A stretch of 64,000 nt of DNA from Thamnaconus septentrionalis (Eukaryota; Chordata; Actinopteri; Tetraodontiformes; Monacanthidae), in the NCBI GenBank assembly GCA_009823395.1, contig CM020505.1, forward strand, positions 5,168,129-5,232,128. Direction: 5' to 3'. A model generated the notes under the pieces. It searched no databases. It was not told the origin of the DNA and saw only the letters and a program-made list of their open reading frames with translations. Positions 37,061 through 50,600 of the stretch are shown here, in pieces. The translations under genes and the position numbers were made by a program. The stretch's first letter is position 1, and the number at the start of each line of letters is the position of its first letter.

Positions 37061-39700
37061 TACACCATGTCTACACCCAGCAGGTACGACATGAGGAAAA
37101 ACACACTGTTGTCATTGGGGAGGACAGCATTCAGGGTATGCCAGTGATCACATCAGTGGTCCCCTAGATGTGAAGATCAATCAGAGACACGGCTCATTCT
37201 CCTGCTAGTGGCAGTGAGACAGTCCATTATCGGTGCAACCAGCACTTCAATTATAACTGTAGCAATGTTCAGAACTGAGATAATGGCAAAAAAAAAGATA
37301 AAGGCTTTCAACGGGGAGAAGCAGAGTTTCTCAGTAAATAAAGCCACTGATACCTGCTGTCTATCAAATAAACTGGCTCTGCAGCACACGCTGAAACTAA
37401 GAATCATCTGTTAGAGCACATGACGTGACCCCTTCCTTCCACCACTTCTTATTGACTCATTTTGTTTTTTTTTTTTTTTCTTTCTTCCGAGGAACAACAC
37501 TGGGATGGCTATATTCTCTGCAGCTTAAATCACCTGTCCAACTTTAGGAGGCCTCAACTTTTATGATAGATTGCAATGCCTCAAATGGCTTCCGAATATC
37601 CATGTTGCGATGACAGCAGCACGGCCATTTTATTTCCTGCATGCACATTTTGAGAGCTGATAACCAAAAACCATAAAGCGGTATGAGTTGGATGCAGGCT
37701 TCAATCTCTCTGCTGGCCACGCAGATAAGAGTCCGTCTCACTTAAGCATGTGATGAATTTAGGGACAAAATAAAACAGCCCTGAAAACACTTGAGGAAAT
37801 TCTGCAGACTTTTTGGTCTTTAAAGTAAATACTTTGATGAGCTTTTTCTTTTTTTTTTTTTTTTTTGCATTGTATACATTTTCAGGAAGTGATAGTAACC
37901 CAAGTAAGTGAAAAGTGTATATTATGTAAAGGAACAGATGGACTTAAACATTAATATCTTAGACAAAGTTATAATAGATGTATAGTTTTTTATGTTTTGC
38001 ACAAAAATGCATCTATCAATCTAATCAAATGCTTATTCAGTGATGCAGTGGACATTTTCAATTTTGGATGAAGGAACATGACAATTTGGAGGATCTGCTT
38101 TTGATATTAGCTTTTTTTTTTTTTTGTTGACAGCATCATCACTCACAAACTATATGGGTGGCAAAATAAATCAATCTCCTGCCAAATAGTGCATCCTTAG
38201 TGGGGTGCAGTGAGCCTACATCCTGCAACTTGTTTACAAGGTGAAACACTTTCCAGTTTCCATGGTTACAGAGATTATTTCCTAATCGGTGCTGGTGTCC
38301 TGTGTCAGAAAATTGCTCTGGGCTGGTTGCCCTCAAAAAAGAAGACAGCTGTGACTGATCTTTCCACTGAAAAAAAAAAAAAAAACTTTTTAAGTTGTTT
38401 TCCGCTTAAAAAAAAAAAAAAAAAGAAAAGTGCCGCAGAGTGGTGCAAATTGCAAAAACCAACTATTATTGTTGTGAGTAATTGAAATTTGTTTTGAAAA
38501 TGAGGTAAATTGGTGACTCTAAATTGTCCACAGGTGTGGATGAGAGTGTGACTGTGCCAGTGACTGACCCAACTAATTAATACACACTGCATCAACTCAG
38601 AATCAGCAAATCAACAGTCGAAACGAGGGGTTGTTGGTACAAATCATTCATTCAGAGACCTGCACCCCTTTACAACATATTGCACATATGTACCGAACAG
38701 TAACTCCCAAGGCAGTTCTCACCTCTCACAGAAATAAGAGTAGATACAACCGCAAGCTAAGGAGCTAAACTGCGGGCTTGGATAAGAGCTTCCTGCACAG
38801 TCAGACAAATCGCCAATCCAAGTCCTGAAGGAGAAGAGATGTGTTCAGTCAACTCAATCCTGTTGGTCGAAAGCCTCTTTAAAAGCTTGCTTTGGAGTTT
38901 GAGGGTTTGTCTATACGGTCAACTTCTCATGTTGCTGAACAGGAAGTGCACAATTTGAATCTGCTTCACGGTCGACTCTGGAGTAGATTCATTCCCCAAA
39001 TGATTCATTTGCATAACTCTAACTAAGTTGGCGTACAGCTCCTGTACTCTGATGTTTTTGAACAATTTAAAAGTGTCACTCAGTTCGTCTTCATGAGGTG
39101 TGTTCAACTGCTGAGATCTGCTGAGGCTGTTATGCTGACCACTTTGCAAACAGTCCGTATTTACTTTCAAACCAATGAAAAGTATGTCTCCTTAGTATAA
39201 AAAAGGTTCAGTGAAAAAAATGTTAGTAAAATTTCAGTTCATGCCTGAAATAACATGGCTCTAATTTTCTGTGAAAGTACAAGAATTTCATCATATAGTG
39301 CAATGTGCTGTTCCTCGGGGACACACACACACACACATCTGGGTAAAAATTTTGCAAGAAAATAAGTATCACATCTACAAGCCAGTGTGAGGTTCTTGGT
39401 ACTTGCGAGATTACAGAAGTGATAATAGACTGCACCACCCCTCATGTATAAACAGAGAAACAAAAGAGCCCAGGACCAAAAAATGCAATTTCCATGCAAA
39501 TTCTAACAGCACATATACAAATATTTCCATATTCAGTGTGATTTTTCAATGGACTTTATACTCTGCTTAACCTTTTGATTTATTTATGTCTTTTCCGCTA
39601 CCGTTTCTGTCATTTCCTTGGGTGTTGTCTTGATGCAGCTTTTGTGCACTGACCAGAATGTACGGGCACAGGGCTGTTTCACCCTCCTGTTCTTCTCACT
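37061..39700. other. Intergenic block 37.1-39.7 kb
   Basis: Rich in long T or A tracts (37,466-37,480; 37,850-37,866; 38,112-38,125; 38,371-38,386; 38,408-38,424). Two A runs about 20 bp apart flank a T-rich spacer near 38,387-38,407. No gene was recognised. Confidence 0.5.
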
Positions 39701-40200
39701 TTATTTATTTATGTGACATCTTGTCCTTTTGCCTCATCCAGCTCAGTGCTTTGCAGGGATACAGATGCTTTAGATAGCGGACACATTTGGGTTGCTCCAG
39801 CACTGATCGTATGCCAGCCGCTCAGACAACACCATTAATCTCTCTTATCAGCATCTCAGTGGGTGCTCTGGCTCCGGAATGGTATGTTCTGCATTGAGCT
39901 ACCATTACTCAATAGGCGCTAAATAAACCACATCGCTCCATCTGATTTGCTCCAGGTATGGAGGACGGCCCATTGCCGAAAAGACAAAAAGGGCCATCGG
40001 TCTCCCAGAGGCCCTGACCACTTTGTTATTGTTAGTTCCTTCAAAGTGTCTCTGGCTTCTTATGCCAATGACTTGACAATTTTGTAATTGCATTGTGTGA
40101 TAAAAAGCTAATTAAGTTATGGGAGATCTCTTATCACTTTTATTTTCCTCTGCTCTATCCAGAGGATGACCTTGATAAGATCAGTTGGAAGCGGCTGACT
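39700..40200. promoter_or_regulatory. Candidate conserved non-coding element
   Basis: Complex sequence with homeodomain-like AAGCTAATTAAG, GATA-type TCTTATCA words and ACCATTAATC. It ends at a poly-T tract (40,200-40,217). No exon was recognised. Confidence 0.35.
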
Positions 40201-40612
40201 TTTTTTTTTTTTTTTTTCTTTTTTCCAGCCACTCCAGTGCTGCTCTGTGCTAATAGGGACAGTGATAACTACAGTGGATGGAGATGAGAAAGGGCTCCTT
40301 GATGACAGCAAGCTTAACACTAGATACAAAGATAGAGGTCTCGATAAAAGGCGTGGAGTGCTTGGGGGAATCAGCCATCAATAAACTTCCGGCTCCTGCG
40401 ATCTTGTAAACAACAGATAAGACCTGGAAGCTCTACTAGTCAAATTCTTTCTTGACTGTAACATGGAATCTTCAGACACACAGGCATCTTTTGAGGCAAC
40501 ACAATATGTGTGTGCTTGGATTTCAGCCTGTGAGCGGGGGAAAATGACTTGTGTGGAAAATGACTTGTGAAGACCTCACGCTTATTGGTTGAACTTAGTT
40601 ATGGGGGCATAA

Positions 40613-40654
40613 TACACACACACGCGCACACGCACACACACACACACACACACA
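40613..40654. repeat. (CA)n microsatellite with CG interruptions
   Basis: A CA run interrupted by CGCG units, about 42 bp. Confidence 0.95.
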
Positions 40655-41559
40655 GAAAATAATGTGCAAAAAAGAACTGGCGAATCCACAGAAAATTCAT
40701 TTCCATCGGGCCACATTTACAGAGGCACTAACAGCCGCAAAATGTGCACATACACAAGTCTTATCAATTTCATTCAGCCCGGAATTCTTTACCAGCTGCA
40801 TGCGTGGTGGTTCACCAGGAACCACATGGTGCTGAAACCCAGTGATTACCTATTAGGATAGATTAGGATTGTGCTGTCGGGGCAGGAAATACATCTTCGT
40901 CTGGGATTTATTGCGCCTGGTGTGTTTGGGGCAGGAAAGCAAGGCCAGCGGAGCAAGCATGGCCCCAAACATGAAACATCATTTATTTTTAGGAATACCC
41001 AGTTGGACATATGGTCCAGAAATTCCACAAAATCTAGCTTCTCTGTTAAATTACACACACATTCTGGATCCTGCGCTCAACCGCAAATCGGAGAGAAAAA
41101 CAAAAAACTGCACAGCGCTCAATCCAGCAATTTCTTTGATGACGGAATAGTCGTGCGTGCAGCTCAACAAAAAAAACAAGATTATTCCTGTTCTTTCTTA
41201 AAAGAGAGGTGGTGGTGGTGGTGGTTAGGGGTGGTGTTAAGAATGTATCTAGGGAAAAATTTGACAGTGCTCTCGCCGTGCATTACCTAAATGAACTGTT
41301 ATCCTCAGCGCTTACACAGGCCTTGTTTGGTCTTAAATAATTCAGCACGTTCCCTGTTGCAGACTTCAGCTGTATGCTCATCACGTCTGGCCTCGCTGTC
41401 TCCCCCCACTCCTGCTGTGTTTTAAAAGGCATAATATATTACACAGAGCCATGATGTGGTTGAGACTGTTGCGCTTGTCGTATGTATTATGTCAATTCTG
41501 TCTTCACTTGCTCAAGGGTTTGGTTATAGGATGACGGCACTGACACAAACACGTCGGAA

Positions 41560-41990
41560 CTCGTTCATCCTCCCCGAGTATTTATTCCATTAATGGCGAT
41601 AAAAAGATGAGTGGAATAAGAATTTGGGCGATTTTTATTTCCCTAGAATTGCGCAAAACCTAAATATCGCAATGAAAAACTGCTAATGGAAACCCCTAAA
41701 CTTTGAAAAACCTCAAATATTGCGAAAAGGTTTTTACCCTCTCATGAGGTGGTTTTTCAGACATATGGATATCGAGGTATATAAGTATAAAAGAGTCATT
41801 GGGGTTGGGTATTTTGTACCCCCATCCTCCTCATAGTGGGGTTTCGCGGGACGAGATTTTACGAGAATTACGGCTTATGCGCTTCACACCATTCAATGGA
41901 AAAACCTGCAAATCGCAATTGTACTTTGTTGAAATTTTAGAAATGTTGCTTTTATTTTGCGAAAAACTGCAATGGAAATGCAGCTGATGA
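41560..41990. mobile_element. Unassigned repeat-like element with duplicated GCGAAAAACTGCAATGGAAA-type words
   Basis: Diverged copies of the word GCAATGAAAAACTGCTAATG occur at about 41,669-41,693 and 41,959-41,978, with related pieces at 41,650 (GCGCAAAACC), 41,722 (GCGAAAAGG) and 41,895 (AATGGAAAAACCTGCAAATC). The repeated internal words and A/T-rich body suggest a non-autonomous transposon relic. No coding capacity, terminal inverted repeat or target duplication could be fixed. Confidence 0.35.
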
Positions 41991-42880
41991 AAGCTGGCAG
42001 GAAATCATTCAGGTTTTTCCGTTTTGTTTTTCCAGACTTCACAGTGAGGGGCTGACGGTCTCTGAAAGCCTTCATCAGCAGGACTCGTCTGGAAGACCAT
42101 CTCGTGCTGATTCTACTGTCCGGCCAGCTAATTACTTCTATAGCGCGTGGCCTTTCCCTTACAGGGGAGGAAATCTGAGCTGCGTTTTCACTGCAATTAG
42201 ATGACCTGCTGACAGTGTTAGAGGCCCCGCTGGGATTGACGTATTGATCAAACAGGGTGTGATCACATCACAGTGTGAAATGACCATTTATGTTTTGGCA
42301 GACCTGAGAATAGGTCAATTCAAAACATGCATACAGCCTCTTTAATATGGGTGAGAAAACAAAACAAAAAAAAGAAATAATTAAAAGATTCCAAACTTGC
42401 TTCATTATAAACGCATCATACTGACCAGTTTCTTTGTTTCTGGTAAAATTCCGTGTGGACGCACGTATTGGACTTTCAGTCATCAGAGTGCTGGGTGAAG
42501 AGAGCAGGTTATTGATACATCACGGAAAATGTGCCTGTGGCTCCATGGCTTCTCTCAACACTTTGGCATTTGTTCTTGACAAACAGGCTCATTATTGGAT
42601 GACTTAATAAAAGCTGTCCATTCAGAATGGATTTTTGTCCAAGACAAATGATATGCACACTGCACCAAGAAATTAGAAGTCTGGAAAGGCAGAGGCAAGC
42701 TAAGTCAGTTGAGCAAATCCTGCAGCCACACAGAACAGCTAACAAGGCCAGATAAGTGCAACAATTAGGACATTTGTTTGATGAATTAGCTCTCCAAAGT
42801 TTGGGTTCGATATGATGGACTTTGTTTTGTATATCTCAAACATTACCAAACACCATTTTCAATACTCACCTCTTCCTGAG

Positions 42881-43155
42881 CTCAGGGTCATGGTCTGTTG
42901 GAGCCTCTCCCAGCTGTCACTGGGTGAAGGTAGGTGGCACCCTGGACAAGTCGCCAGTTCATCGCAGGGCCACATAGAGACAAACAAACATTCACACTCA
43001 CGTACACACCTACGGACAATTTAGACTTTCCAATTTGCCTCTCATGCATGTTTTTGAACTGTGGAAGCCGGAGAATGCAGAGAGAACCCACGCAGACACA
43101 GGGACCTTCTTGCTGTGAGGCGGCAGCGCTAACCACTGCACCACCATGTCGCCCA
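42881..43155 (-). mobile_element. L2/Maui-type LINE 3-prime tail
   Basis: The plus strand reads through the tail in reverse: GAGCCTCTCCCAGCTGTCAC, CACCCTGGACAAGTCGCCAG, a CACACCTACGGACAATTTAG word, GAGAACCCACGCAGACACAGG, and GCGCTAACCACTGCACCACC near the end. These are hallmarks of the abundant teleost L2 (Maui) 3-prime region. Sense is the minus strand. The usual segment between the GACACAGGG and GACCTTCTTGCTGTGAGGC words is missing, an internal deletion of roughly 60-70 bp relative to the form I know. Confidence 0.85.
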
Positions 43156-43689
43156 TTCTCAAATACGATTGTTGTCATTTATTATTAGCAGCAAAACAAG
43201 TGACAACAGTTTGAGTTTGCATTTTGGTTGATTTTTCCCATGTAGTGTAGGTTGATTTTTTTCCAGTACTGTATACAATACCTGAGTGGCAAGTTAGGCA
43301 CTGAATGAAGAAAAATCTCATGACAATCTCTTTCATACTATCAACTCTTCTGCTATTCATTGAAAGACTGTTTCATCTCTAATATGATTTACGAGTGCAT
43401 AAATAAGCTACTGCCGAAACATTTACACGTTATTCCTTCAGAAATTTTTAATGCTACAAAGAAGTAGCTGACAAAGTTTTGCTGGCTTGGCAATGTATTC
43501 GGCTTCAAGTGATTTATTGAATAGTGTAAGGAGCAGAAAATGATCATCCATTCAGTATTGTGCAGGTTCAGGGCAGAATAGAACAATACAGGGCAGAACA
43601 ATGAGCTGAAGTACCACTGGTCTTGCTCAACAATGGTTGCGTAATAAAGGTAACGAAGAAGAAACTATGCTCATTTTTTTTGTCTCTAT

Positions 43690-44640
43690 TTAATATCTGA
43701 TTCATCCAGGCCTTCTACTTCTTCTTCTGGGTGAATTCTTTGCTCTTAGAATCCCAACTGGGTTTCTGTATGGAATTCCTCCAGTGAATCCTGGCCTGAC
43801 CAAGTTGATCATCCCAGTTGGATATAGCTAGAACACTTGCAAGTGGAGGCATCATGATTGGTTACCTGACCAATTTAGTGGACATTTTAGACAACAGAGT
43901 TCCCATAATATATGGTTGGCCTTTGAGACAGGGTGGGAGGTTTCTCTGTCTACAGCTTCTGACTGTAGGTGACACTCAGAGCCTTGTCTTCTTGCCCTAG
44001 TCTTAGTTTTTGTCCAAAGAAGAACTACTTTGCTTAGACCAGCAACTGTCACCCTGCCTAGACTGAACAATTCATTTTTACAGCAGAGAACTACAGCCTC
44101 AGAGTTTGAGATGTTGATCTTCCTCCCAACTGCTTTACACCAGACTAGGAACAACTCTTGAGTGCGTATGGAAGGTCAATGACCATGAAGGCCAACTGAA
44201 ACATAAAGCAAGAAAATTACATGGCAAGGTATCCCCCCACCACCACCACTCAAAGTCCCCAGTCAACACATCATAGTCATGATGTGTTGGCCAGGTACAG
44301 AAGCTCCTCCCATCGGCAAACTTCATCTTCAGCCCTATCCAACCATTGGGTTAGCCCAGTTTCCTCTCTTGGCCTAACGATAGCTATCACCTGCTTCCAC
44401 AGACTTTGTGAATACAAGCCCAGAAGGCTTCCTGCTTTAGCTTGTCTGCTCCTGCACCTCGGGGTATTACGTTCTACACTGACAAGAACCTCAGACTTCC
44501 TGACCACAGCTGTTCACTGCGGGCTCTACAGTGGAAGTCTTTAACGTGTTCCATTCTGATTCACTGTCCCCAAACCCTTGATCATCCAGATGAACTTCCC
44601 CACCGGACAGTTCACTCTAAATTAGTTCAATAGATTTTGT
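43690..44640 (-). pseudogene. Degraded non-LTR retrotransposon with reverse-transcriptase and endonuclease-linker remnants
   Basis: On the minus strand, 44,135-44,080 reads KAVGRKINISNSEAVVL, a diverged version of the GMRISTSKSEAMVL block that follows the catalytic region in fish LINE reverse transcriptases. On the plus strand, 44,330-44,600 resembles the antisense of the spacer between endonuclease and reverse transcriptase. The two parts are closer than in an intact element, so the catalytic core has been deleted. Frames are broken by stops; the longest remnant is 100 codons (43,852-44,154). Clade (Rex1/CR1/L2-like) is unresolved. Confidence 0.6.
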
Positions 44641-47600
44641 TGGTCATCACCGAGGAGCTCAGAGTTCAGGCTGTATACACAGTTGCAGACCACACAGTAC
44701 AGTGTTGAAATACAGTGCTGATTAATTCTAACCTTAGATATGCCCTTGAAATAGCAAGCAAGTTATTCAGTGACAAACACCAATTTATTGATGTGTTTAC
44801 AATACAGCGCATGATAAATATTGTATACCTTAGTATGAATAGTTTTGATTCAATTCTAAGAAATCAGATGGCATAATCTTGATGCTTACTGTTCATGTGT
44901 TACTTTCAGTGGGTGGGAGATAAGCCCTAAAGCATGCCTGCCCCTCACTGATAAATATTTGCCTTTGTTTCTGTTGCCATAATTTATATGTGCAACACAA
45001 ATCCATCCAAGTGTCCACTGTTGTTCTAGGTATTACGTTTAGAATTAACAGCTGAGGGGGTGGATTGGAATATACAGTACCTGTTGTAGTTCCCTGGCTG
45101 TGTGTGTTGTTACACCAACACTGAATGTGTTTACATTATATTAAACTGGAATGAAAAGGAAATTTAAAAAAAAACAATGATAAAAGAAAGTGTGAGTCTG
45201 GCGTTTGGGCTGCTCGAGAAAACATTTATGCGGGCACACGGACACACACACACCTGGTGAATTCTTAATTGGGAATTAAAATCGAAAGTGAAATATTGAA
45301 AAAAAGATTGAATTTAATTTGTTCATGGTCCAAACAAGACTGTGATGCTGATACTCACTGCTGCCCTTGTCTGGATTACTCGTCGGATCGTTGGATCTGA
45401 TCTTTCACGTTCCAGCCACATGTGCAGAAATAATGGAGAGTGTGTGGCTTCCTGGTAGGGGAGGGCCGGAAGTGTCACACAGGGAGTGCGGGCAATAATA
45501 GGCATGTTTTGACTGTTGTACCTTTGAACAGGTAATTTAAGTGCAAATTCCAAAAAGCCTTGACATCAAAATGACATTGTATTTCTTGATTGCGACGGAT
45601 GTGCCGCCGACTCTCCCTCTCATCCCACAATCGCTGACAAGTTCACAATAAGGTGCAAAAATATCAATCATGCTCAGCGGTGAAAAAAGGCTTTTGTTTC
45701 GTCAAAGGCAAACAACTTACAGACTCCTGAGATGAATTGTCTTTAGTGAAAAATAATTTCCTTCAACTTGTATGTGTGTTTTAAGGAGGAGCTAAAAAGA
45801 TAGCGCGTTGCCGATGACTTGACTTAACAAGCGGGGATTTAAAACGGATTAGATTGAGGCATGGCGGAGCGTTCAGAGCAGAATCTCTGATTTACTCGTG
45901 CTTGTGAGGAAATGGGTTGCTGCCTTTTTTTTTTTCTAATGTCAGCGTAAGATATTGAGACGAATGGTTGCATTAAAAGATAAAAGAAAGTGAACATTAA
46001 CCGAGTACAAAGGGGAACACGAGTGCTGCTCTGGAGATGACGTGAGCTACCATTCTTTTCATGATGCAAGCAGAGACGTGGGGTGCCATTCTTCAACCTG
46101 CGCCACTTCCTCTCTCTTTGGTGGCGTCTGGGGTTTTTTTCTTCCGAGCTTGGGTGATGAATCCAACTTCCTGTTATTTAAAGTAAAGAAAGTCGGCCCT
46201 CTGAACACGCCACGGCAAGAAAATTACCACTCAAATCTCCGAGCTTGTTTTTGTGCTGCCCTCTGTGTGCATTTGCTGTATAATCTTCTCCTCTATTGAC
46301 GTATCTGAAGAGCTTGTGTCTGCCAGGGAGTGCATGTCGCGCTACAGGATATGGAAAAACACGTGATTGTGATCTGCCTCTTTTGTTCCTGGCTCGACGG
46401 CCCACACACATCATGCACTGCTGCTCCGGCTCCATTTTCCTCACGTAATTATTCCCTTTATTTGCTTTCATTACGCAGTGGCCCAACAACTGAACAAGTG
46501 GCTGTGTACCCTATGCCTTCAATATGGCTCTATTGATCTGGACAGTAACTCTGTGCCTTTGTGCCGCCGCCGTCACCTTGAGTCATGACTGGAGACCAGC
46601 CAGACTACTTGTAGCCAATTTGCGTCACACTCAAGGCGCGCACTGTTTCCTTAATAGGATTGTCAAATCGCTCGCACAGGGTCCATCCAAAATACGGCGC
46701 CTTTCTGAACTACTGATTACTCTTAGAGACGACCCAAGTGAGGCCTTCTGACTTGACTTACGAGAGGGATACTTACTAGCCTCCTCATTTGCCTGCGTGT
46801 CCCGTGCACTTGGGCAGACCATATGACACAATGAAAAATTCAGTTCCCTCGAGTGGAGCGCATAAAATCTGAATATTTTTTTCCGCCAATCTGGGTCATC
46901 AGCGCCACGTGTGTGAAACATTGCGGTACAAACACTGTCCTCATAAACTGGCCCTCAAATGTACCGTTTAATACATCATATCATAAAGAAAATGATCCTG
47001 CTAATAATAAATAATCAAAGCCTAGATCTAAATTCAATAAACCATCACATGAGGACTGATGGAATGAATAATGTGACACATTGAATGGTGGAAATGGTAA
47101 CTCCACAGACTGAAACAGCGCTTACCAAATTTATATAAGAAACTGCGAATGGCGCATTTGTTCTCATCTGATTTCCCATTCAACATCCTGGCACTGGCAC
47201 ACGTCAAATCATGAAACAAATGTGCACACTGGGGCAAAAAGCGCAACACAAAAGTAAACACACAACAGAAGATTCTGTTGTTCTTTGGTGCCATCAAAAG
47301 ATCTTTATCGAAACTTGTTTTACAGCATGAAGGAGCAATAAAGATAAGAGCTCGCCTGTTGTGGTTGTATTCACTTAGCGTTTTGATTGTAATCACAAAG
47401 ACTTAAGATTTTAAGACACCGCACATGGCAGCAAACCTGAACGTTTCCAAAAGCTTTGGCTGTGATGTTCTCTGACTTCACAAACCCAATTCATTTCTAT
47501 TGCAGCCCTGCTAAATATAAAACATAGATTGGCAATGTGATTATTCTATTCTGTTTGCCCAGTTATTATTGAGTGTCTAACATGCTGAGGATTACTGAAT

Positions 47601-50600
47601 ACAATTTGGTTGTGTGATGTACAATGACAATAACGACTTCTGAATTCACATAAGACAAAACTGTGGTGCCAGCCAGTTTCACAGGCGTTTTTGAATGTTA
47701 TGACTGACTTTAGCAGACATCACAAACATATCTGCAAAGAAAAATATTAGAAGTAGAATGTTTCAGTAATTACTCACCAATTACTGAGTTCACAAGATTG
47801 AGGAAAATGTGATACAGTGAGCACTCCAAGGCCTTTTTTATTTATTTATTTATTTATTTGTTTTTACATCTCATTACATCTTATGTACTTTGTACTTATG
47901 TACTGCTTCGAATGCTGCTGCATCTTGCACATCTTTATGGCACCGTATGGGCATGTTTTGTGTTTCTTGTGTCTTTTCTCAGCTCAACTATAGCCACCAG
48001 CAGGCCCCCGTGGTTGGTTACGTAGAATAGATCAGCCGAGCCTGAAGAGTGATGAGCAAAATATAAATCTTGAGCAAATCTATTGATTTAAAACATGGTT
48101 CCTAACATCAACAAATTCTGGTAACGAGTCTCTGGCCAGTTCACTTGTGATGGACAAGCAAAATTCATGCAATCCAAAGGTCACACGGAGTTCAGACACA
48201 GACATCCACAGCTGATACAAGCAGGTGATTGCAGATTTATTTTTTTATTTTTTTTTACAAGTCATCTTTTCATTGATGGAGAGCACACGTTATCAAATGT
48301 TATTTCCCCACAGGAAACATCCCACCTCTTTTAAAGGCGAAATTTATGGCCAACCGTTAGCCCTCGACTCCCAAGAATACTCTCCTTTCTTCCATTTGTG
48401 ACACCTCCCTGAGGAAAGTGCACTAAAAGTGGATGAAGCACAGCATTCAAGATTTTCCCTCTGCCGGCTGTTCCTCCGGTGATCTGTTAACTTGATTGGG
48501 CTCACAGGTAAAATACGTAAAGAAATAAATGCTAAGTGCAAGTCTCTGCGCTTGAGGTTTTCCACAAGGTTAAAAACAGCAGTTTGCACAAACCAGTGTC
48601 ACAAACGTGGCAAACGATTTTCCTTCCCGCCACTCTAGAACCCAACCCTCAGCCTCTTTACCCTCTTTAACAGGTCTTAAGATCACTATCAGTTCAATGT
48701 GTTCACTTTCCCACTACAGTCTGATGACTAGTTTAAAGCAGAGGTTACAGAAAAACTCAAACACTTGACCATGGAACATCAATATTGATTTTTTTTTTTT
48801 TTTTTTGCCAAGCCTGTTATTTTGCTATTTTGAGACGTGTTTGTCCCCAATTGGACATCCGAGAACACAACTCTCAGTCAGTGGAATATGCCGAAAACCA
48901 CATCGATGGACTCTTGAAAGAATGCACAAGTACAAACACCTTAAAGTGAGTTGTTTTCCACAGTGGTTTATTAGTTATTAGTCATTAAATCAAATCAAAA
49001 ACGAACTGAACAGATCCCTAAGTCGTGAACATTTGTGTAACTTTCAGCGTGTTAGTGCCAACCTGAGCAAACAGTTTTAACTGCAGACGTGGAAGGGCTT
49101 TGCAACAAAGCTCGGAGCCTTAAGCGTGAGATTTCTACACCACTGGGAATCCCCGGGTCCAATCTCTCATACCCCACAGTAATGCTGACAGCTGTAGCTC
49201 CACTAACTCCCCCACCTGCCTCCACTAATATAAACATTACGCTCAATGAGTCAGAGTTAGGGGGCAAAATGTACATTGCATGGTTTTCCCTGATGCAATA
49301 TAAGACCGCTAAGCCATGAGCATTGGCCTAGTGTGTTCCATAACCATGAAGTGGAATATTAAATTCCCCACCTCTTCCTGCTTGAGTGCTGTGAAAGTGA
49401 TAAGCAGATGGAAAAAGTTCCTGAAGGAGGCCCCAGGATCAGTCACACAGCACACCGGCTCACTGCTCCAGGACCACATGAAGCCACTGAGCTGACCGGC
49501 AATGGGCTTTGCTCCTTTCATTCTTGTACTATTTGCGTATCTGTCTCTGAGGGGTTGCCCATGTTGATCAAAGTCTGTCTAACTATCTTAATTGTTTTTA
49601 TTTCAATCATTATGAAGGATTAATCGACAAGAGCTCCCTTATATCTTTAAATTTCATTGCCGAAGCTGGTGGAGAAGGCTTGCACTGTCAATCATCCCGA
49701 ACTCTATAGAACTCCAGACATCACATGTAGCCCTTTGTTTACAGCCTCTTGCAAAAAGTGCCCAGTTTAATCTTCATGTCTAAAGCGATGCTTTCTTAAA
49801 ACTTCTGCACGTTTGGAAGGGGACAGAAACAGACAGGCCAGACACACCTGACATACATCTGGCTGGAAGTTTGTTTTCAACTGCATGCTTTAGCAGCACT
49901 TTGGTGGTATCTAAAAAATAAAACAAAATATGAAGGACCGTCTTGAGAGAGGGAGAAGAAAATGCTGCTAAAGTCAATTTTGCACAGGACGTTCAAAGCA
50001 TTCGCAGAGCATCATGGCAGACTGAGGAAGATGCAAGCAAACATGCGGCGTTAATAAATGATGCAGAAGAAGATATATGAAGGGACATGGACTAATCATG
50101 GTGCGGCAAAAAAAGATTCAGTGCAGGACTGTAAAATGACAGGAAGTGTAAAGTAAGACGAGGCCCAGGGGGGCAAAAAACGCTCGGGGTCAAGGAAACG
50201 TAAAAACACAGCGGTTCATTTCCTTTGCTTCTCACACGGCTCTGTCATTTCTCTCATGGGGAATGTCTCTCTTTGATGCCGCATGGTATTTTCAATCTTT
50301 AGAAAAAAAAAAAATGGTTGACGTGTAAAATTCTAACAGAGCTAAGCTTCGTATTAATGTCCAACATGTTTTCTCCCCCTCCTTTTATAATATAAATTGT
50401 GCTTGAACGTACACACAGACCCTAAAAAAAGAAAAAGCCACTCCAATCAGTTATCAATTTCAGGAAACTCTTGTCTTGATAATGAAGCATCTGTGGTTTA
50501 TGCTGTTTCTCCATATTGTTCATGTTGAGCGATAATGTTTGTTTTTGCGTTTTATTGCTTTTTCTTTATTTTTTAAAGTTTGAAATCCTCCTCCACCCCC
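44641..50600. other. Intergenic block 44.6-50.6 kb
   Basis: Non-coding by inspection. It includes a TTTA array at 47,835-47,859 and poly-T runs near 45,925, 48,240 and 48,788-48,806. Complex, possibly constrained sequence lies at about 46,500-46,920. Open frames up to 120 codons show no recognised family. Confidence 0.5.
47835..47859. repeat. (TTTA)n tetranucleotide array
   Basis: Six TTTA/TATT units. Confidence 0.9.
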
